Program-made: the position numbers and the translations under genes
Assembly: GCF_016107685.1 (NCBI RefSeq)
Contig: NZ_JABASY010000002.1
Location: 186,001 to 250,000 of the forward strand
Reading direction: 5' to 3'
DNA length: 64,000 nucleotides
DNA from: Brevibacterium yomogidense
Lineage (GTDB): Bacteria; Actinomycetota; Actinomycetes; Actinomycetales; Brevibacteriaceae
Notes under the pieces: generated by a model
The model's input: the letters and a program-made list of their open reading frames with translations, nothing else
What the model was told of the DNA's origin: nothing
Databases searched by the model: none
Shown: piece by piece, positions 53,305-62,291 of the stretch
Layout of the letters: every line of letters begins with the position of its first letter
Numbering within the stretch: the stretch's first letter is position 1

Positions 53305-53762
53305 CGCGTCGGCAATGAGCCACTTCGAGGATCGGGAACGACGACCAAAACGCGACCGACGCAGCCCGTCAGATGTATGCCGTTGACCAGTGGGGAAACT
53401 CTGTCCGCGATGTACGTACCAAGGGCGCCGCCTCTGGCGGCGCCTGCGGGCCAGCCGGGCGTGCGGCCTTCGGCCGTTCCGGGCCGGTCCTCAGCGCAGC
53501 CGACGTCGGCGCGTGGCCTCCGGCCACAGTGACCCCACCGGAGCCGGGCTGACTTAGAACTGCTTGACGGGTATGATTTACGGACACGAATCCCTCCCAG
53601 GGTTCCAACCGCCTCATGGGTCACTACCCCAGGGGCGGTTATTCGTGTCGTGGCCACAATCGGGCCATGCCAGCTCGTCAGATGTAGCTCTGACAACCGG
53701 ATTTGAGCCTCAACTGACCCGTAGCTCCGTGGTAATCTGGGCACGTATGGGCCCGTCGCTAT
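53305..53762. other. Noncoding 458 bp upstream of rep: hairpins and a candidate origin
   Basis: No supported gene. GGCGCCGCC-TCT-GGCGGCGCC (near 53428) and GTGGCC-TCC-GGCCAC (near 53514) are strong hairpins. A larger three-way structure lies at 53584-53648: GGCGGTTATTCGTGT (53634-53648) pairs with ACACGAAT (53584-53591) and AACCGCC (53607-53613), with a small CCCT/AGGG arm between them. CGTCAGATGTA occurs at 53367-53377 and 53676-53686. Such structure upstream of rep fits a rolling-circle or single-strand origin. Confidence 0.5.
53650..53674 (+). repeat. Right arm repeat
   Basis: Partner of 47759-47783 in the same orientation, 88 bases from the attR core. Together they flank the core nearly symmetrically, as expected of integrase or excisionase arm sites. 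Confidence 0.6.
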
Positions 53763-53807
53763 CTCCGGAGCAGAAGGTCGTAGGTTCGAATCCTGTCGCG
53801 GGCACCA
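53763..53807 (+). repeat. attR core (45 bp)
   Basis: Second copy of the tRNA-Arg 3' part, without the 5' half, so not a functional tRNA. Confidence 0.92.
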
Positions 53808-53809
53808 CC

Positions 53810-53847
53810 GGAAGAGCCCCTTGGACACCCGTCCAAGGGGCTCTTCC
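53810..53847 (+). terminator. Displaced original tRNA-Arg terminator
   Basis: A perfect 17-bp stem (53810-53826 with 53831-53847) with loop ACCC begins three bases after the attR core. Before insertion it would have followed the tRNA gene directly. Confidence 0.8.
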
Positions 53848-53975
53848 GCTGTCCTCAGCGAAACGGTGCTTCCCAGAGCAAGACACCTTGACGGCGATTG
53901 GGACGGGCCCAGCGCACAGTGGGGTGTCACATCGCATGGGGGACACTCCCATCGGTCTGTGGCACGATCAGGCCC

Positions 53976-54707
53976 ATGGACCTCACGCTCACCCAGGAAA
54001 CCGCCTCGGAGCAGCTGCTCGCGCTGCTGTCGGAGGAATACGATCTCGTCGAGTTCCTCGACCGTTTCGCACGGCTGTCCGCCCACGGGCTGGGAGGGGG
54101 AGTGGAGGTCGACTGCGGCATCACCCTCAAGCTCGCCAAGCGGTCCACGGTGGTCGGCAGCGGCTCCGAGCAGGCGAGGCTCATGGACGAGGTGCAGGTG
54201 GGCTTCGAGGAGGGGCCGTGCCTCGAAGCGCAGAAGACGGACTCCTCCATCATCATCGACGACGTGCGCAGCGATGAGCGCTGGCCCGCCTACATGTCCG
54301 CGGTGCGCGATCGCGGGTACCGGTCGGCGCTCGCAGTGCCGCTGGATCTCAAGAGCGGTGCCGTCGCCGCCATGAACTTCTACGCCGCCGAACCCTGTGC
54401 GCTCGGCCCCGACGACGTCGCGCGTGCGCAGGAGTACGCGGCGATCGCCTCCCTCGTGCTGAGCGTCGCGGTGCGGGTCGCCACTCACGCGGATGAAGCG
54501 GAGCACCGTCGGATCGCGATGGCGACCCGCACCGCGATCGACACGGCGGTGGGGATCGTCATGGCGCAGAACCGGTGCTCGCAGTCGGAGGCGTTCGCAC
54601 TCCTGCGCGACGCGTCTTCACACCGCAATATCAAGCTCGCGCGGCTCGCGGAGGAGGTCGTCGCCGCGGTGGGCGGCGGGGAGGCCCTCACACACTTCGA
54701 CGTGTGA
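53976..54707 (+). CDS. GAF-ANTAR transcription antitermination regulator
   Basis: 243 residues: a GAF domain (about 20-165; FEEGPCLEAQ, VPLDLKSGAVAAMNFY) and a C-terminal ANTAR domain (about 180-235; ATRTAIDTAVGIVMAQNRC, FALLRDASSHRNIKLARLAEEVV). ANTAR domains bind paired RNA hairpins and prevent termination; the GAF may sense a ligand. CACGAT seven bases ahead of the ATG could be a -10 box for a leaderless message. Lies directly behind attR. Confidence 0.9.
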   Translation: MDLTLTQETASEQLLALLSEEYDLVEFLDRFARLSAHGLGGGVEVDCGITLKLAKRSTVVGSGSEQARLMDEVQVGFEEGPCLEAQKTDSSIIIDDVRSDERWPAYMSAVRDRGYRSALAVPLDLKSGAVAAMNFYAAEPCALGPDDVARAQEYAAIASLVLSVAVRVATHADEAEHRRIAMATRTAIDTAVGIVMAQNRCSQSEAFALLRDASSHRNIKLARLAEEVVAAVGGGEALTHFDV

Positions 54708-54728
54708 GAACACGCGAGGCACCGGCGG

Positions 54729-55022
54729 TCACAGCTTGCCGGGATCGATGACGATCGGTTCCGTGCCCGCAGAGGTGCCGGTGAGGAGCCGTTGCGAGAT
54801 GGTGCAGAGGACGCGCACGCGCATCCGTCGCGAGTGCGCCTCCTCGAGACCCCTGCGCAGGACTTCACGGCGGTGGGAATCGGGTGAGTCGTCGTCGATC
54901 GATTCGCAGTAGACGAACCACATCTCGTCCGTGGTGAAACGGTAGTGCAGTGAAGCGACCAGCCTGCCAGGCAGGTAGAGGTCGAGCTTCGACGACTCCA
55001 TGTTGTTGAGCAGCGTGTACAC
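54729..55022 (-). CDS. Small GNAT-like protein (97 aa)
   Basis: 97 residues from GTG 55022 (CTGGAG upstream; ATG 55001 lacks a ribosome site). LDLYLPGRLVASLHYRF and EVLRRGLEEAHSRRMRVRVLC resemble the strand-helix core of short YjdJ-type acetyltransferase-like proteins, but the acetyl-CoA loop is not clear. Function unknown. Converges on the GAF-ANTAR gene. Confidence 0.55.
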   Translation of the reverse strand: MYTLLNNMESSKLDLYLPGRLVASLHYRFTTDEMWFVYCESIDDDSPDSHRREVLRRGLEEAHSRRMRVRVLCTISQRLLTGTSAGTEPIVIDPGKL

Positions 55023-55131
55023 CGAGGGTCTCCAGGTACTCCGGTGGCCGGCTGCTTGACCGCCCCGATCGTAGCGGATCCGAGGGGCCCGTCACGAATC
55101 CGCCTGCACGCTCCCGGACGGCGTCCGCAGG

Positions 55132-55290
55132 TCACTCGTCGACGTGCACGGCCCTCGATGCGGTGAGTCGCTGAGCGAGCAGCCTGGCCTGTTCCGATTC
55201 TTCGGGCCCGAACGCCGTGCCCAGCCCCGTCGCGTACTCCTCGAGTGCCAGGAAGATCAGGGTCACATCGGCTGTCGTGAGGTCTGCCAT
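55132..55290 (-). CDS. Small hypothetical protein (52 aa)
   Basis: 52 residues: MADLTTADVTLIFLALEEYA then an acidic/Ala-rich helix ending RAVHVDE. GAGGAC lies 12 bases before the ATG. Codon use is like neighbouring genes. Not a family I recognise. Confidence 0.5.
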   Translation of the reverse strand: MADLTTADVTLIFLALEEYATGLGTAFGPEESEQARLLAQRLTASRAVHVDE

Positions 55291-55460
55291 GAGTCGTTCG
55301 TCCTCGGGTCCCGCAAGCGCGTGTCGATCGGTGGGATGTCTCAGTCCTGAAGCTAAGAAGACTGCCGGGCGGGCACAAGCCCCCTGGTGGGATTCCCTGT
55401 TCCGTGGTACGCACTCTCCGTCCCGCGCCGATCGCCACGGACATCCTCGCCCGGGGGCGA

Positions 55461-55491
55461 TTGTCCGCACGTGCCGGCCACCCACTATCCT
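55461..55491 (+). promoter_or_regulatory. Promoter of argS (leaderless start)
   Basis: TTGTCC (55461-55466), 19 bases, TATCCT (55486-55491). The GTG start of argS lies seven bases after the -10 box, where transcription should begin, and no ribosome site precedes it. Confidence 0.55.
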
Positions 55492-55497
55492 GAGCGG

Positions 55498-57138
55498 GTG
55501 ACTCCGGAAGAACTCAAGGCGGCCATCGCCGCAGCACTCGACGCGTACAGCACTTCGTCCGGCAGGGAGATCGCCCCTCCTGCTGCGCTGGTCGTGGAAC
55601 GACCGAAGAACCGCGACCACGGCGACTGGTCCTCGAACATCGCGCTGCAGATCGCGAAGTCCGCGGGTCTGCCGCCGCGCGAGCTCGCAGAGGGGCTCGC
55701 CGCCGTGCTGCGGGAGAGCGCCGGCATCGACGCAGTGGACGTCGCAGGCCCCGGGTTCCTCAACATCACCCTGTCTGCCGCCGCTGCCGGCGCCCTTGCA
55801 GCGGACATCGTCGCTGCCGGACCCGAGTACGGTCGCGGAGACGCGATGGCCGGCCATGTCGTCAACATGGAGTTCGTCTCCGCCAACCCGACCGGACCCC
55901 TGCACCTGGGGCACACGCGGTGGGCCGCACTGGGCGACGCGATCGCACGGGTGCTGACCGCTGCCGGGGCGGACGTCACGAGCGAGTACTACGTCAACGA
56001 CGCGGGCTCCCAGATGAACGTGTTCGCGGATTCGGTCATCGCTCGCATGAAGGGCCGGGACGTGCCGGAGGGCGGCTACCCGGGCCAGTACATCGCAGAC
56101 ATCGCGGAGGCGATCGCGGAGGACCAGCCTGCGCTGGCCGATTCGTGTGACGACGCGACGCGCGACGAGGTCCGCCATCGCGCCTACACCCTGCAGCTGC
56201 AGGACATCAAGGACACGCTCACGGAGTTCGACGTGCACTTCGACGTCTGGTTCTCCGAATCGTCGCTCCACGATTCCGGTGCGCTCGCGTCAGCGGTGGA
56301 GCGGCTGCGGGAGCAGGGGCACGTGTACGACGAGAACGGTGCCGTCTGGCTGCGCACCACCGATTTCGGGGACGACAAGGACAGGGTCCTCATCCGCAGC
56401 GACGGGGCACCCACGTACTTCGCCGCGGACGCCGCGTACTACCTCGACAAGAAGGACCGCGGCTTCACGGAGAAGGTCTACCTGCTGGGGGCCGACCACC
56501 ACGGGTACGTCGGCCGCCTCAAGGCGATCGCTGCCGCCGCGGGCGACGACCCGAAGGTGAACATCGAGGTGCTCATCGGGCAGCTCATCAACGTCAACGG
56601 TGCGAAGCTCTCGAAGCGCGCGGGCAACATCATCGAGCTGCGCGACCTCGTGCGTTGGCTGGGCCGCGATGCGCTGCGGTACTCGCTCGCCCGCATCCCC
56701 GCCGACTCCCCCCTCACACTCGACCCGGAGGTCCTGCGCAGCGCCAGCAACGACAACCCGGTCTACTACGTGCAGTACGCCCATGCCCGCGCGTGCGGTG
56801 TCGAGCGCAACGCGCTCGCGGCCGGGGTCGACGCCTCGCTCTTCGACGCCTCGACCCTCAGCCACGCGGCGGAGGCGGCGCTGCTCGCGGGCCTCGCGGA
56901 CTTCCCCCGCGTCGTCGCCCAGGCGGCGCAGCTGCGTGAACCGCACCGCATCGCCCGCTACCTCGAAGCCCTCGCCGGCCTGTTCCACAAGTGGTACGAC
57001 TCGTGCCGGGTCACGCCTTTCGGCGACGAGCAGCCGGGTGCCGTCCACGGCTCCCGGCTCGTGCTGGACCGCGCCACCGCGCAGGTGCTGTCGAACGGAC
57101 TCGAGCTGCTCGGGGTCAGCGCCCCCGAGCGCATGTGA
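55498..57138 (+). CDS. argS: Arginyl-tRNA synthetase
   Basis: 546 residues. N-terminal Add-1-like domain (1-110, RDHGDWSSNIALQIAK), class I catalytic core with HLGH (136-139) and a KMSKS-like KLSKRAG, and a C-terminal helical anticodon-binding domain ending LGVSAPERM. Charges tRNA-Arg. GTG start chosen by family length; the open frame reaches 55387. First gene of the argS-lysA-hom-thrC-thrB-rho order of actinobacteria; before the element inserted, a tRNA-Arg gene lay 1.7 kb upstream. Confidence 0.95.
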   Translation: MTPEELKAAIAAALDAYSTSSGREIAPPAALVVERPKNRDHGDWSSNIALQIAKSAGLPPRELAEGLAAVLRESAGIDAVDVAGPGFLNITLSAAAAGALAADIVAAGPEYGRGDAMAGHVVNMEFVSANPTGPLHLGHTRWAALGDAIARVLTAAGADVTSEYYVNDAGSQMNVFADSVIARMKGRDVPEGGYPGQYIADIAEAIAEDQPALADSCDDATRDEVRHRAYTLQLQDIKDTLTEFDVHFDVWFSESSLHDSGALASAVERLREQGHVYDENGAVWLRTTDFGDDKDRVLIRSDGAPTYFAADAAYYLDKKDRGFTEKVYLLGADHHGYVGRLKAIAAAAGDDPKVNIEVLIGQLINVNGAKLSKRAGNIIELRDLVRWLGRDALRYSLARIPADSPLTLDPEVLRSASNDNPVYYVQYAHARACGVERNALAAGVDASLFDASTLSHAAEAALLAGLADFPRVVAQAAQLREPHRIARYLEALAGLFHKWYDSCRVTPFGDEQPGAVHGSRLVLDRATAQVLSNGLELLGVSAPERM

Positions 57139-57149
57139 CAGGAGCCTGA

Positions 57150-58574
57150 ATGCCCGCGCACATCTCCGGTGTCCTCCATGCCGGTCCGTCACCGGTCTGG
57201 CTGCCGTATCCGGATGACGTCAATGCCCTCATGCCCAGCCTGTGGTCCGCGCACGTGGACAAGGACGCGGACGGGGTCCTCACCGTCGCAGGCCATCGCG
57301 CCACGGATCTGGCGGAGGAGTACGGGAGCCCGCTCTACGTCCTCGACGTGGACGACCTCCGTACGCGTGCCCGCCGGTTCGTGGACGCGTTCTCCGCCTC
57401 GTTCGATGCGGTCGGCACCCGTGCCCGCACGTACTACGCGGGGAAGGCGCTGCTCACCTCCGCGATCGCCCAGTGGGTCGCCGGAGAGGGCATGGGGATC
57501 GACACGTGCTCGCTGGGTGAGCTCATGACGGCCAAGCGCGCGGGTGTGGACCCGTCGGTGGTCGGGCTGCACGGCAACAGCAAGTCGGACGCGGAGATCG
57601 CGTTCGCACTGGACTGGGGGATCGCCCGCATCGTCGTCGACTCCCTCGACGAGATCGACCGCATCGAAGCAGCCGCGTCCGCCCGGGGGATGCGCGCACC
57701 CGTCATGATCCGTGTGACGGTGGGTGTGGAAGCCCACACGCACGACTTCATCGCGACAGCGCACGAGGACCAGAAGTTCGGCCTGTCCCTGCATTCGGGT
57801 GCGGCGCGCACGGCCGCGGACCGGATCCTCGCCTCATCGCACCTCGACCTCATCGGCCTGCACAGCCACATCGGCTCGCAGATCTTCGACCGGTCGGGCT
57901 TCGAGGTCGCGGCGCGGCGGATCGCCGGCCTGCGCGCGGAGATCCAGCGCGACCACGGCGTCGTCCTCGCGGAGATCGATCTGGGCGGCGGGTTCGGCAT
58001 GCGGTACACGTCGCAGGACACGCCGCCGCCCATCGAGGACATGGCCGCCCAGCTCGCGGAGGTCGTCGCGAAGACCTGCGCCGACGAGGGCACCGATCTG
58101 CCGGTGGTCTCGTTCGAGCCGGGGCGCGCGATCGTGGGCCCGGCGGTCTTCACGCTCTACACCGTCGGCACGGTGAAGCCGGTGGAGACGGAGACGGGCG
58201 TGCGCACGTATGTGTCGGTCGACGGCGGCATGAGCGACAACGTGCGGACCGCGCTCTACGATGCTGACTACTCGTGCACGCTCGCGTCCAGGTCGACGCC
58301 GGCCGAACCCGTGGTCGTCCGTGTCGTGGGCAGTCACTGCGAGAGCGGGGACATCGTCGTCCGCGACGAATACCTGCCGGGGGACGTGCGGGCGGGGGAC
58401 CTCGTCGCGGTGCCGGGCACGGGGGCCTACTGCCAGCCGCTGTCGTCCAACTACAACCTCACGCCGCGACCCGGCGTGCTCGCCGTTCGCACAGGCCGTG
58501 CGGACTGGCTCATCCGACCCGAGACGCATGATGATCTGCTGGCCCGCGACTGCGGCCCGATCGTCGATTCCTGA
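57150..58574 (+). CDS. lysA: Diaminopimelate decarboxylase
   Basis: 474 residues. PLP lysine K99 in YYAGKALL, HGNSKSDAEI, GLHSHIGSQIFD, the glycine-rich LGGGFGMRY, GxCESGD (SHCESGD) and YCQPLSSNYN are all present. Last step of lysine synthesis, decarboxylating meso-diaminopimelate. It starts 11 bases after argS. Confidence 0.94.
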   Translation: MPAHISGVLHAGPSPVWLPYPDDVNALMPSLWSAHVDKDADGVLTVAGHRATDLAEEYGSPLYVLDVDDLRTRARRFVDAFSASFDAVGTRARTYYAGKALLTSAIAQWVAGEGMGIDTCSLGELMTAKRAGVDPSVVGLHGNSKSDAEIAFALDWGIARIVVDSLDEIDRIEAAASARGMRAPVMIRVTVGVEAHTHDFIATAHEDQKFGLSLHSGAARTAADRILASSHLDLIGLHSHIGSQIFDRSGFEVAARRIAGLRAEIQRDHGVVLAEIDLGGGFGMRYTSQDTPPPIEDMAAQLAEVVAKTCADEGTDLPVVSFEPGRAIVGPAVFTLYTVGTVKPVETETGVRTYVSVDGGMSDNVRTALYDADYSCTLASRSTPAEPVVVRVVGSHCESGDIVVRDEYLPGDVRAGDLVAVPGTGAYCQPLSSNYNLTPRPGVLAVRTGRADWLIRPETHDDLLARDCGPIVDS

Positions 58575-58584
58575 GAGGACCACC

Positions 58585-59895
58585 ATGGAGAAGCTCACTG
58601 TCGCACTGCTGGGCGGGGGTGTCGTCGGCACGGAGGTGGCGCGCACCCTCCTCACCCAGTCGGATGCGCTGGCCGCGCGTGTGGGGGCGCGACTGGAACT
58701 CGCGGGGGTGCTGGTGAGGGATGCGGAGAAGGAGCGCGAGGGCATCCCGCAGGAGCTGCTGACGACCGACGCCGAGGCCGTGGTCGCCGACGCCGACATC
58801 GTCATCGAGCTGCTGGGCGGCATCGAGCCGGCCCGCACCCACATCCTCGAGGCGATGGCGTCCGGTGCCAGCGTGGTGACGGCGAACAAGGCCCTCCTGG
58901 CACAGCACTTCCCGGAGCTCATCACGGCTGCGGACGACGCGGGCGTGCGCATCGAGTACGAGGCGGCCGTCGCGGGCGCCATCCCCATCGTGCGGCCGCT
59001 GTCCGTGTCGCTCGCGGGCGATCGCATCCAGCGGGTCATGGGCATCGTCAACGGGACGACGAACTACATCCTCGATCAGATGGCCAAGGAGGGGTGGGAC
59101 TTCGACACCGCTCTGTCGACGGCGCAGGAGCTGGGCTATGCGGAGGCGGACCCCACGGCGGACGTCGGCGGGTTCGACGCTGCGGCGAAGGCCGCGATCA
59201 TCGCGTCGCTCGCGTTCCAGGTCCCCGTCTCGATGGACGACGTCCACGTCGAGGGCATCACGTCGGTGAGTGCGGACATGATCGCGACCGCGGCCGCGCA
59301 GGGCTTCACGATCAAGCTGCTCGCGATCTGCGAGCGGGTCGACGGCGCGGACGGCGCGAAGAGCGTGTCGGCACGGGTCTACCCCGCTCTCGTCCGCGAC
59401 GACCATCCCCTCGCCTCCGTGTCCGGTGCCTTCAACGCGGTCTTCGTCGAAGCGGAGAACGCGGGATCGCTCATGTTCTACGGGCAGGGCGCCGGTGGCG
59501 CCCCCACGTCATCGGCGGTCATGGGCGACCTCGTGTCCGTGGCGCGGCGCCGCGTCCTGGGCGGGCGCGGTCAGGTCGCGCAGCAGGTGCGCCGCAGCGG
59601 TGACATCCTTCCGATCTCACGGGTGACCACGCGGTACCAGATGACCCTCGAGGTGTTCGACCGTCCCGGCGTGCTTCTGCGCGTCGCCGAAGTCGTCGCG
59701 GCGGAGGGAGTCTCGATCGAGCTCGTCCAGCAGACCCGCCTGGAGACGGAGGACGAGGACGCGCCGGCACGGGCGAAGCTCGTCATCGCGACGCACTCCG
59801 CCGTCGAATCCGCTCTCGCGGCGACGGTCGACGCACTCGCGGGGCTGGACGTCGTCGAATCCGTCAAGTCGGTGCTCCGAATCGAAGGCGCCTGA
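58585..59895 (+). CDS. hom: Homoserine dehydrogenase
   Basis: 436 residues. NAD(P)-binding LLGGGVVGTEVART, catalytic region with EYEAAVAGAIPIVRPL and NGTTNYILDQM, and a C-terminal ACT domain (about 355-430; MTLEVFDRPGVLLRVAEVVA) for threonine feedback. Branch-point enzyme to threonine and methionine. It starts 10 bases after lysA. Confidence 0.94.
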   Translation: MEKLTVALLGGGVVGTEVARTLLTQSDALAARVGARLELAGVLVRDAEKEREGIPQELLTTDAEAVVADADIVIELLGGIEPARTHILEAMASGASVVTANKALLAQHFPELITAADDAGVRIEYEAAVAGAIPIVRPLSVSLAGDRIQRVMGIVNGTTNYILDQMAKEGWDFDTALSTAQELGYAEADPTADVGGFDAAAKAAIIASLAFQVPVSMDDVHVEGITSVSADMIATAAAQGFTIKLLAICERVDGADGAKSVSARVYPALVRDDHPLASVSGAFNAVFVEAENAGSLMFYGQGAGGAPTSSAVMGDLVSVARRRVLGGRGQVAQQVRRSGDILPISRVTTRYQMTLEVFDRPGVLLRVAEVVAAEGVSIELVQQTRLETEDEDAPARAKLVIATHSAVESALAATVDALAGLDVVESVKSVLRIEGA

Positions 59896-59928
59896 GGCGT
59901 CCGGAACAGCAGGAAGAGGCAAGCAGCC

Positions 59929-61017
59929 ATGGCAGCAGCACATCGTCCCCAGTGGCGCGGGGTCGTCAACGAATACCGCAACCTGCTCGACGTCGGAGCG
60001 GAGGTCCCCGCGGTGACTCTGGGAGAGGGCGGGACCCCGCTCATCCACGCGGAAGGGCTCTCCGCGCGCGTCGGCGCGGAGGTCCACGTGAAGTACGAGG
60101 GTATGAATCCCACGGGCTCCTTCAAGGACCGGGGGATGACGATGGCGATCACGAAGGCCGTCGCACGGGGTGCGAAGGCGGTCATCTGCGCGTCGACCGG
60201 CAACACCTCGGCGTCGGCAGCGGCGTACGCGACGAAGGCCGGGATCACGTCGGCCGTCCTGGTGCCCGCGGGCAAGATCGCGATGGGCAAGATGAGCCAG
60301 GCGGTGGCCCACGGCGCCCAGCTGCTCGAGGTCGACGGCAACTTCGACGACTGCCTCACCCTCTGCCGGAAGCTGTCGGAGGCCTACCCCGTCGACCTCG
60401 TGAATTCGGTGAACCCAGACCGCATCGAGGGCCAGAAGACCGCCTCGTTCGAGATCGTCGACGCACTGGGCCGGGCCCCGGACATCCACGTGCTACCGGT
60501 GGGCAACGCCGGCAACATCACCGCGTACTGGAAGGGCTTCCGCGAGTACGCGGAAGCGGGCCTGGCGGACGGGACGCCGCGGATGTGGGGCTTCCAGGCC
60601 GCCGGTGCCGCACCTCTGGTGCTCGGTCACCCGGTCGATGAACCCGAGACGATCGCGACCGCGATCCGGATCGGGAATCCCGCCTCCTGGGAGCAGGCGA
60701 TCGCGGCACGCGACGACTCCGGCGGACTCATCGAGGCCGTGACGGACGAGGAGATCCTCGTCGCCCACCGCCTCCTGTCGTCCACGGAGGGGATCTTCGT
60801 CGAGCCGGGGTCCGCCGCCTCGGTGGCGGGTCTGCTGAAATCCGCCGACGCGGGTCGCATCCCGGCCGGCGCCGTCATCACGGTGACGGTGACCGGACAC
60901 GGCCTCAAGGACCCGCAGTGGGCGCTGCAGGCCGCGGACGGTTCCGCCGTCACTCCCACACGCGTCCCCGTCGACGCGGTGAGCGCCGCCCGCGAACTGG
61001 GTCTCGAGGACGCATGA
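59929..61017 (+). CDS. thrC: Threonine synthase
   Basis: 362 residues. PLP lysine K66 in [11 protein letters not shown], phosphate loop VGNAGNIT, and [13 protein letters not shown]. Converts O-phosphohomoserine to threonine. It starts 33 bases after hom, overlapping thrB by four bases at its end. Confidence 0.94.
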   Translation: MAAAHRPQWRGVVNEYRNLLDVGAEVPAVTLGEGGTPLIHAEGLSARVGAEVHVKYEGMNPTGSFKDRGMTMAITKAVARGAKAVICASTGNTSASAAAYATKAGITSAVLVPAGKIAMGKMSQAVAHGAQLLEVDGNFDDCLTLCRKLSEAYPVDLVNSVNPDRIEGQKTASFEIVDALGRAPDIHVLPVGNAGNITAYWKGFREYAEAGLADGTPRMWGFQAAGAAPLVLGHPVDEPETIATAIRIGNPASWEQAIAARDDSGGLIEAVTDEEILVAHRLLSSTEGIFVEPGSAASVAGLLKSADAGRIPAGAVITVTVTGHGLKDPQWALQAADGSAVTPTRVPVDAVSAARELGLEDA

Positions 61018-61970
61018 GCGGCCTCCGGATCCCCGCCGGGTTCTCCGTCGAGGTGACCGCCCCGGCCACCTCCGCGAACCTGGGTGCCGGCTACGACTCG
61101 TTCGGCCTGGCGCTCGGCTTCGCGGACACCGTGAGGGCACGGGTCTCCGAAGCCGCGGTCCCGCACGAGGCCCGCGTCGACATCACGGGGGAGGGGGAGC
61201 GGAGCCTGCCGCGCAGCGGCGACCACCTCATCCTCCGGATCGCGGAGCAGATCCTCGCCGCGCGCGACGTGGCCGGCGGAGACCGACTGGTCCTCGAGTG
61301 CGAGAACGCGATCCCGCAGTCACGCGGGATGGGCTCCTCTGCGGCAGCGGTCGTCGCGGGCCTGTCGATCGCGGATGCGGCGAGCACGGCCGCGGGGCTG
61401 CCGGAGCCCACGGCTGCGGAGAAGCTCGCGTGGGCGACGCATTTCGAGGGACATCCGGACAATGCCGCACCCGCCCTGTTCGGCGGTGCGACGGTGAGCT
61501 GGTACCCCGAACCGGAACGGGCCTCGTCGATCTCGCTGCCGGTGCATCCCGAGGTGCGCGTCGCGGTGATCATCCCGCAGGAGCGTCTGGACACGGGCAT
61601 CGCACGCGACCTGCTCCCGCGGACGGTGCCGCACGCCGATGCCGCCGCGAACTCCGCGATCGCGGGTCTGTTCGTGCACGCGCTCTGCCACGACCCCTCC
61701 CTGTTGCTCGACGCCACCGTCGATCGTCTCCACCAGGAGTACCGCCGCCCCGCGATGCTCGCGTCGCTCGAGCGGATCGACCTGCTGCGAGCCACGGGAC
61801 TCGCCGCGGTCGTGTCCGGTGCCGGACCGACGGTGCTCGTGCTGGGCACGGGCGACGATCTGGGGGAGCGTGTGTCCGCCGCTCTGGGCGACGACGACGC
61901 GGACGTGGTGCCGACCGTCATCGCGGAGAACGGCGCGACGACGCTGTCGTTGCGGCGCCTGTCCGCCTGA
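61014..61970 (+). CDS. thrB: Homoserine kinase
   Basis: 318 residues, GHMP kinase. [15 protein letters not shown] near the N-terminus, the ATP loop [13 protein letters not shown] (from 101) and the C-terminal [13 protein letters not shown] motif. Phosphorylates homoserine. ATG overlaps the thrC stop by four bases. Confidence 0.94.
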   Translation: MSGLRIPAGFSVEVTAPATSANLGAGYDSFGLALGFADTVRARVSEAAVPHEARVDITGEGERSLPRSGDHLILRIAEQILAARDVAGGDRLVLECENAIPQSRGMGSSAAAVVAGLSIADAASTAAGLPEPTAAEKLAWATHFEGHPDNAAPALFGGATVSWYPEPERASSISLPVHPEVRVAVIIPQERLDTGIARDLLPRTVPHADAAANSAIAGLFVHALCHDPSLLLDATVDRLHQEYRRPAMLASLERIDLLRATGLAAVVSGAGPTVLVLGTGDDLGERVSAALGDDDADVVPTVIAENGATTLSLRRLSA

Positions 61971-62283
61971 CGGCGATGCTGTCGGATCGCAGGACGGTGC
62001 GGTCGGGACACGACCCGCGCGCGGAGGCCGAAAGAAGGCAGTGGCGCGATTCGCGTACGTCTGCCCCGGCATGTACAGTTGGGGGTGTTCCGAACGCAGT
62101 TCCGTTCAGGTCTCAGCACCACGAACCGATCACGCACATTTCTTCGGAACATCTACAGGACGCCTTCGGCCGTTTTCGACCTGCGTCTTTCCCACATGCA
62201 CCTCAGGTGCCATCCATCGCTGTGCATCCGGCGCATCTCGCGCATCTTTCACGCACAGCCGAACGAGGGAGAAGGAAACCTTC
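61971..62283 (+). promoter_or_regulatory. rho leader region
   Basis: TACAGT (62074-62079) is a good -10 box, TTCGCG (62050-62055) a weak -35. The expected message has a leader of about 200 bases. From about 62120 to 62265 it is rich in C and U and poor in G, with many YC dinucleotides, as expected of a Rho-binding (rut) region and autogenous control. AGGGAGAAGGAA precedes the GTG start of rho. A possible leader ORF is listed separately. Confidence 0.5.
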
Positions 62284-62291
62284 GTGACTGA
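62085..62291 (+). CDS. Possible leaderless leader ORF of rho (68 aa)
   Basis: GTG 62085 lies where transcription from TACAGT should start. The frame (VFRTQFRSGLSTTNRSRTFL...) is basic and ends at TGA 62289-62291, overlapping the rho start by eight bases in another frame. Translation of this ORF would affect ribosome and Rho access to the leader. Composition is not typical of host genes, so it may not be expressed. Confidence 0.3.
   Translation: MFRTQFRSGLSTTNRSRTFLRNIYRTPSAVFDLRLSHMHLRCHPSLCIRRISRIFHAQPNEGEGNLRD

Larger units (their letters stand above)
47625..53807. mobile_element. AICE-like integrated element at tRNA-Arg(CCG)
   Basis: 6.2 kb bounded by 45-bp direct repeats of the tRNA 3' part. 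It carries, all on the minus strand, rep, two small HTH proteins, two small proteins, an FtsK/TraB-type translocase, a small protein, xis and int. This is the module order of actinomycete integrative and conjugative elements (pSAM2 type: integrase, excisionase, translocase, rolling-circle Rep). Base composition is visibly lower in GC than the flanks. No resistance or metabolic cargo is seen. Whether it still excises is untested. Confidence 0.88.

Noticed and set aside
55291..55497. T-box riboswitch ahead of argS
   Set aside because: No specifier loop or T-box sequence; the promoter lies directly at the start codon.
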